From: Karalla daura
Taxonomy: Eukaryota > Chordata > Actinopteri > Chaetodontiformes > Leiognathidae
Assembly: GCA_029224185.1 (NCBI GenBank)
Contig: CM055200.1
Location: forward strand, 12,267,170 to 12,331,169
Length of the DNA: 64,000 nucleotides
Direction of reading: 5' to 3'
This document shows positions 62,290 through 64,000 of this stretch, one piece after another. The notes below the pieces were generated by a model. It had not been told where the DNA came from. It saw nothing but the letters and a program-made list of their open reading frames with translations, and did no database searches. The translations under genes were made by a program, and so were the position numbers. Numbering within the stretch: the first letter of the stretch is position 1; each line of letters begins with the position of its first letter.

Positions 62290-63240
62290 ACTGGCGACTT
62301 TTCCACACAATAATAGATTTTCAAATACAATCGAATACAGGGGTTTTCCACGTCCTCGTGGTCCACTATAAAGTTTTTATGGATTTGTCGAAGGTACTTG
62401 CCCCGGCATGTTCCTGAGAAACTATCCAGTCCATTCAAACTGCTGTTTTTACACGGACATATAAGCTGGTTGCACCGACATCCGTTTACACGCACGTCCG
62501 GATTCTCAGGGGAAAAAAAGTTTATGTTTTTTTGTTGTTGTTGTTGTTTTTGTTTGTTTTTTTTTTACATAAACGAAATATATAATTGAGTATATTGAAT
62601 ATCATGGCGTTCGGACACACCTTGACAATATTGTGATAAAAGGAAATAAAAGCGATCCCCCCAAAAAATAAGCCTTGAAGTACACATGGAATATATGCGT
62701 TTTCTCTACTTCATATATTCATATTGTATACCTTGATCTATACATCTATTTTCTTTCCATCATTGCTCAATATTTCATTTTCCCCCAATACAACAATGCT
62801 CTACGCCTTTGAGGGGTGTCATGTGCTTTGCGCGCAGGCGTGATAGGGATCAGATTTCGCGTGTGATTGAAAACTACATTACCCACAATCCCCAGTGCAT
62901 CAGTGAAATGCACTCGACTCAGCGGGAAAAATACTTTCCCTTTCTCGCACATCATGCCTCTACGTTTAATTTGTTTAATAATAACAAAGGATATTCAATA
63001 GACGCAGACACAGCCTGAAATGTACGTAGGAAAACCAAGCAGCAGAAATGTGGTATGATTGATGCGGCTACAAACCAATTGTAGCAAACGAAAAGGCGGA
63101 GTTTAGAGCCCGACCAAGTGGGCGAGAAAAAAAAACCGATTTGACAGCTAACCAGTCTGCGGTGGGAGTGCTTCCTGCATATAGTTTAGTTATTTAGGTT
63201 AACGGCCTGTTCCTGCCATTCCGTCGATACCACTCTCATC
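62290..63240. promoter_or_regulatory. Divergent promoter region, mgme1 and snx5
   Basis: The start codons are 951 bases apart and face away from each other. At about 62872-62900 lies AACTACATTACCCACAATCC, a good match to the ZNF143/STAF (SBS) motif typical of bidirectional housekeeping promoters. A T-rich and a poly-A stretch flank it (62.52 kb, 63.13 kb). No TATA box is clear. Transcription starts cannot be placed exactly. Confidence 0.55.
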
Positions 63241-63276
63241 ATGACATCCGCCATAAATGAAAGTAATAAGGAGAAG
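63241..63276 (+). CDS. snx5: First coding exon of probable sorting nexin 5 (continues beyond the window)
   Basis: ATG opens 12 codons ending in GAG AAG before a GTATGT donor, a short Ser/Glu/Lys leader of the kind that precedes the conserved SNX5 body. No further exon was found in the remaining 724 bases, so the gene runs off the window. The assignment rests mainly on position: MGME1 and SNX5 are head-to-head neighbours in human and the spacing here fits. SNX5 is a PX-BAR subunit of endosomal sorting complexes. The twelve residues alone could not identify it. Confidence 0.6.
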
Positions 63277-64000
63277 GTATGTAAAATGGGCATGAACTTT
63301 ATCAAAAAGATAAAGGGCTGAACAGGTTGGACAGTGACGTTAAACAATCTGCTAGCTAACAGTGACAGTGGGGCTAAGTTATTGTCGCTAACTTGTATTG
63401 TTTTCTGTCTGCAAAAATCGATAGATCTGTGGGTGAGAATGGCTTTGCAGTGTCAAACTGCTATGTCTGCTTCTGGGTTTACGCTGCCTCACTTACTAGA
63501 CGTGTCAAAACTTGCAGCTAATTGTCCATCGTTAGTTACGGAAACGTTACAGCCTGTGTGCCATTAAAGAGCCCCTTCCACCGCCTTTTAGTACTTTTAA
63601 CTTCTGTACTGCATTGACAACTAAGCATTCAGACAGGTGTCAAAGTAACTTAATCGTGATTGTCATACATGAATCTTTTATGAGGGGCTTCTTCAACTCT
63701 ATTGTCATTTTGGAAGATGTAATTTGTGGTGTGGTTTGTTGGACAAGAGGACAGCTAGCCACTGTCCTAAAATGACCACCGTCATGAGTGAATCTAGCTC
63801 CCTGGGTGTAAGTTGTTTGCTTTTCCTGGAAGATTGAATGGCTTGAGCTGTATTTATTCTTATGGTCATCACATGACAGATCTACAAGAGTGTGGATGTA
63901 GGTCTGCTGCCAAATTTTTATAGGAGTTAGTCCCTGCTGTCAGATCCAAAGCAAACTGCCTCCAGACCTTTTACCCAAAGCACTCATGGGAGAATGATCT
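63277..64000 (+). other. First intron of the probable snx5 gene (partial)
   Basis: Begins with the GTATGT donor. No acceptor followed by recognisable coding sequence was seen, and the short open frame at about 63334-63567 has no supporting splice sites. Confidence 0.5.

Noticed and set aside
1..64000. tRNA genes, rRNA, CRISPR arrays, bacterial operons or viral genes
   Set aside because: No B-box/cloverleaf pattern, spaced identical repeats or prokaryotic gene organisation was seen on reading both strands.

Overview
The window is vertebrate nuclear DNA, almost certainly from a ray-finned (teleost) fish. Genes are split by GT-AG introns, AATAAA signals follow the stop codons, the dispersed repeats are of familiar teleost types, and the recognisable proteins are vertebrate orthologues. 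A head-to-head mgme1/snx5 pair matches the arrangement I know from human 20p11.23. Nothing bacterial, plasmid-like or viral was seen. All exon models below were built by hand from reading frame, splice sites and phase.

Layout. 1-17.4 kb is gene-poor, with scattered simple and dispersed repeats and one very weak candidate mini-transcript near 8 kb. 17.9-39.5 kb (minus) is one 19-exon kinesin-3 gene of the KIF16B/STARD9 type. It has a normal motor and FHA domain but an unfamiliar C-terminus encoded by one 2.1-kb exon. 40.8-53.4 kb is a tandemly duplicated block. Unit A carries mad2l1bp (p31comet, plus), ephx1 (microsomal epoxide hydrolase, minus) and a broken cystatin first exon. Unit B carries a headless, frameshifted mad2l1bp, an ephx1 3' half, and a cystatin gene whose start has been replaced by ephx1 intron DNA. 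54.6-60.2 kb is a tandem array of glycine N-acyltransferase-like genes, two intact and one decayed. 60.7-62.3 kb (minus) is mgme1, a mitochondrial DNA exonuclease, divergent from the first coding exon of a probable snx5 at 63.24 kb.

The most unusual content is (1) the kinesin-3 tail, with five in-register 9-residue repeats and two PH-like stretches where KIF16B would have a coiled coil and PX domain, and (2) the remodelled duplication, in which each cystatin copy has lost a different half and copy B appears to have gained a new hydrophobic leader from non-coding DNA. The copies are so similar that an assembly artefact joining two haplotypes must be excluded first.

The genes do not form an operon-like unit. 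Functional links are local: convergent mad2l1bp/ephx1 3' ends and divergent promoters (kinesin/mad2l1bp, ephx1/cystatin, mgme1/snx5), two of which carry ZNF143/STAF-like motifs.
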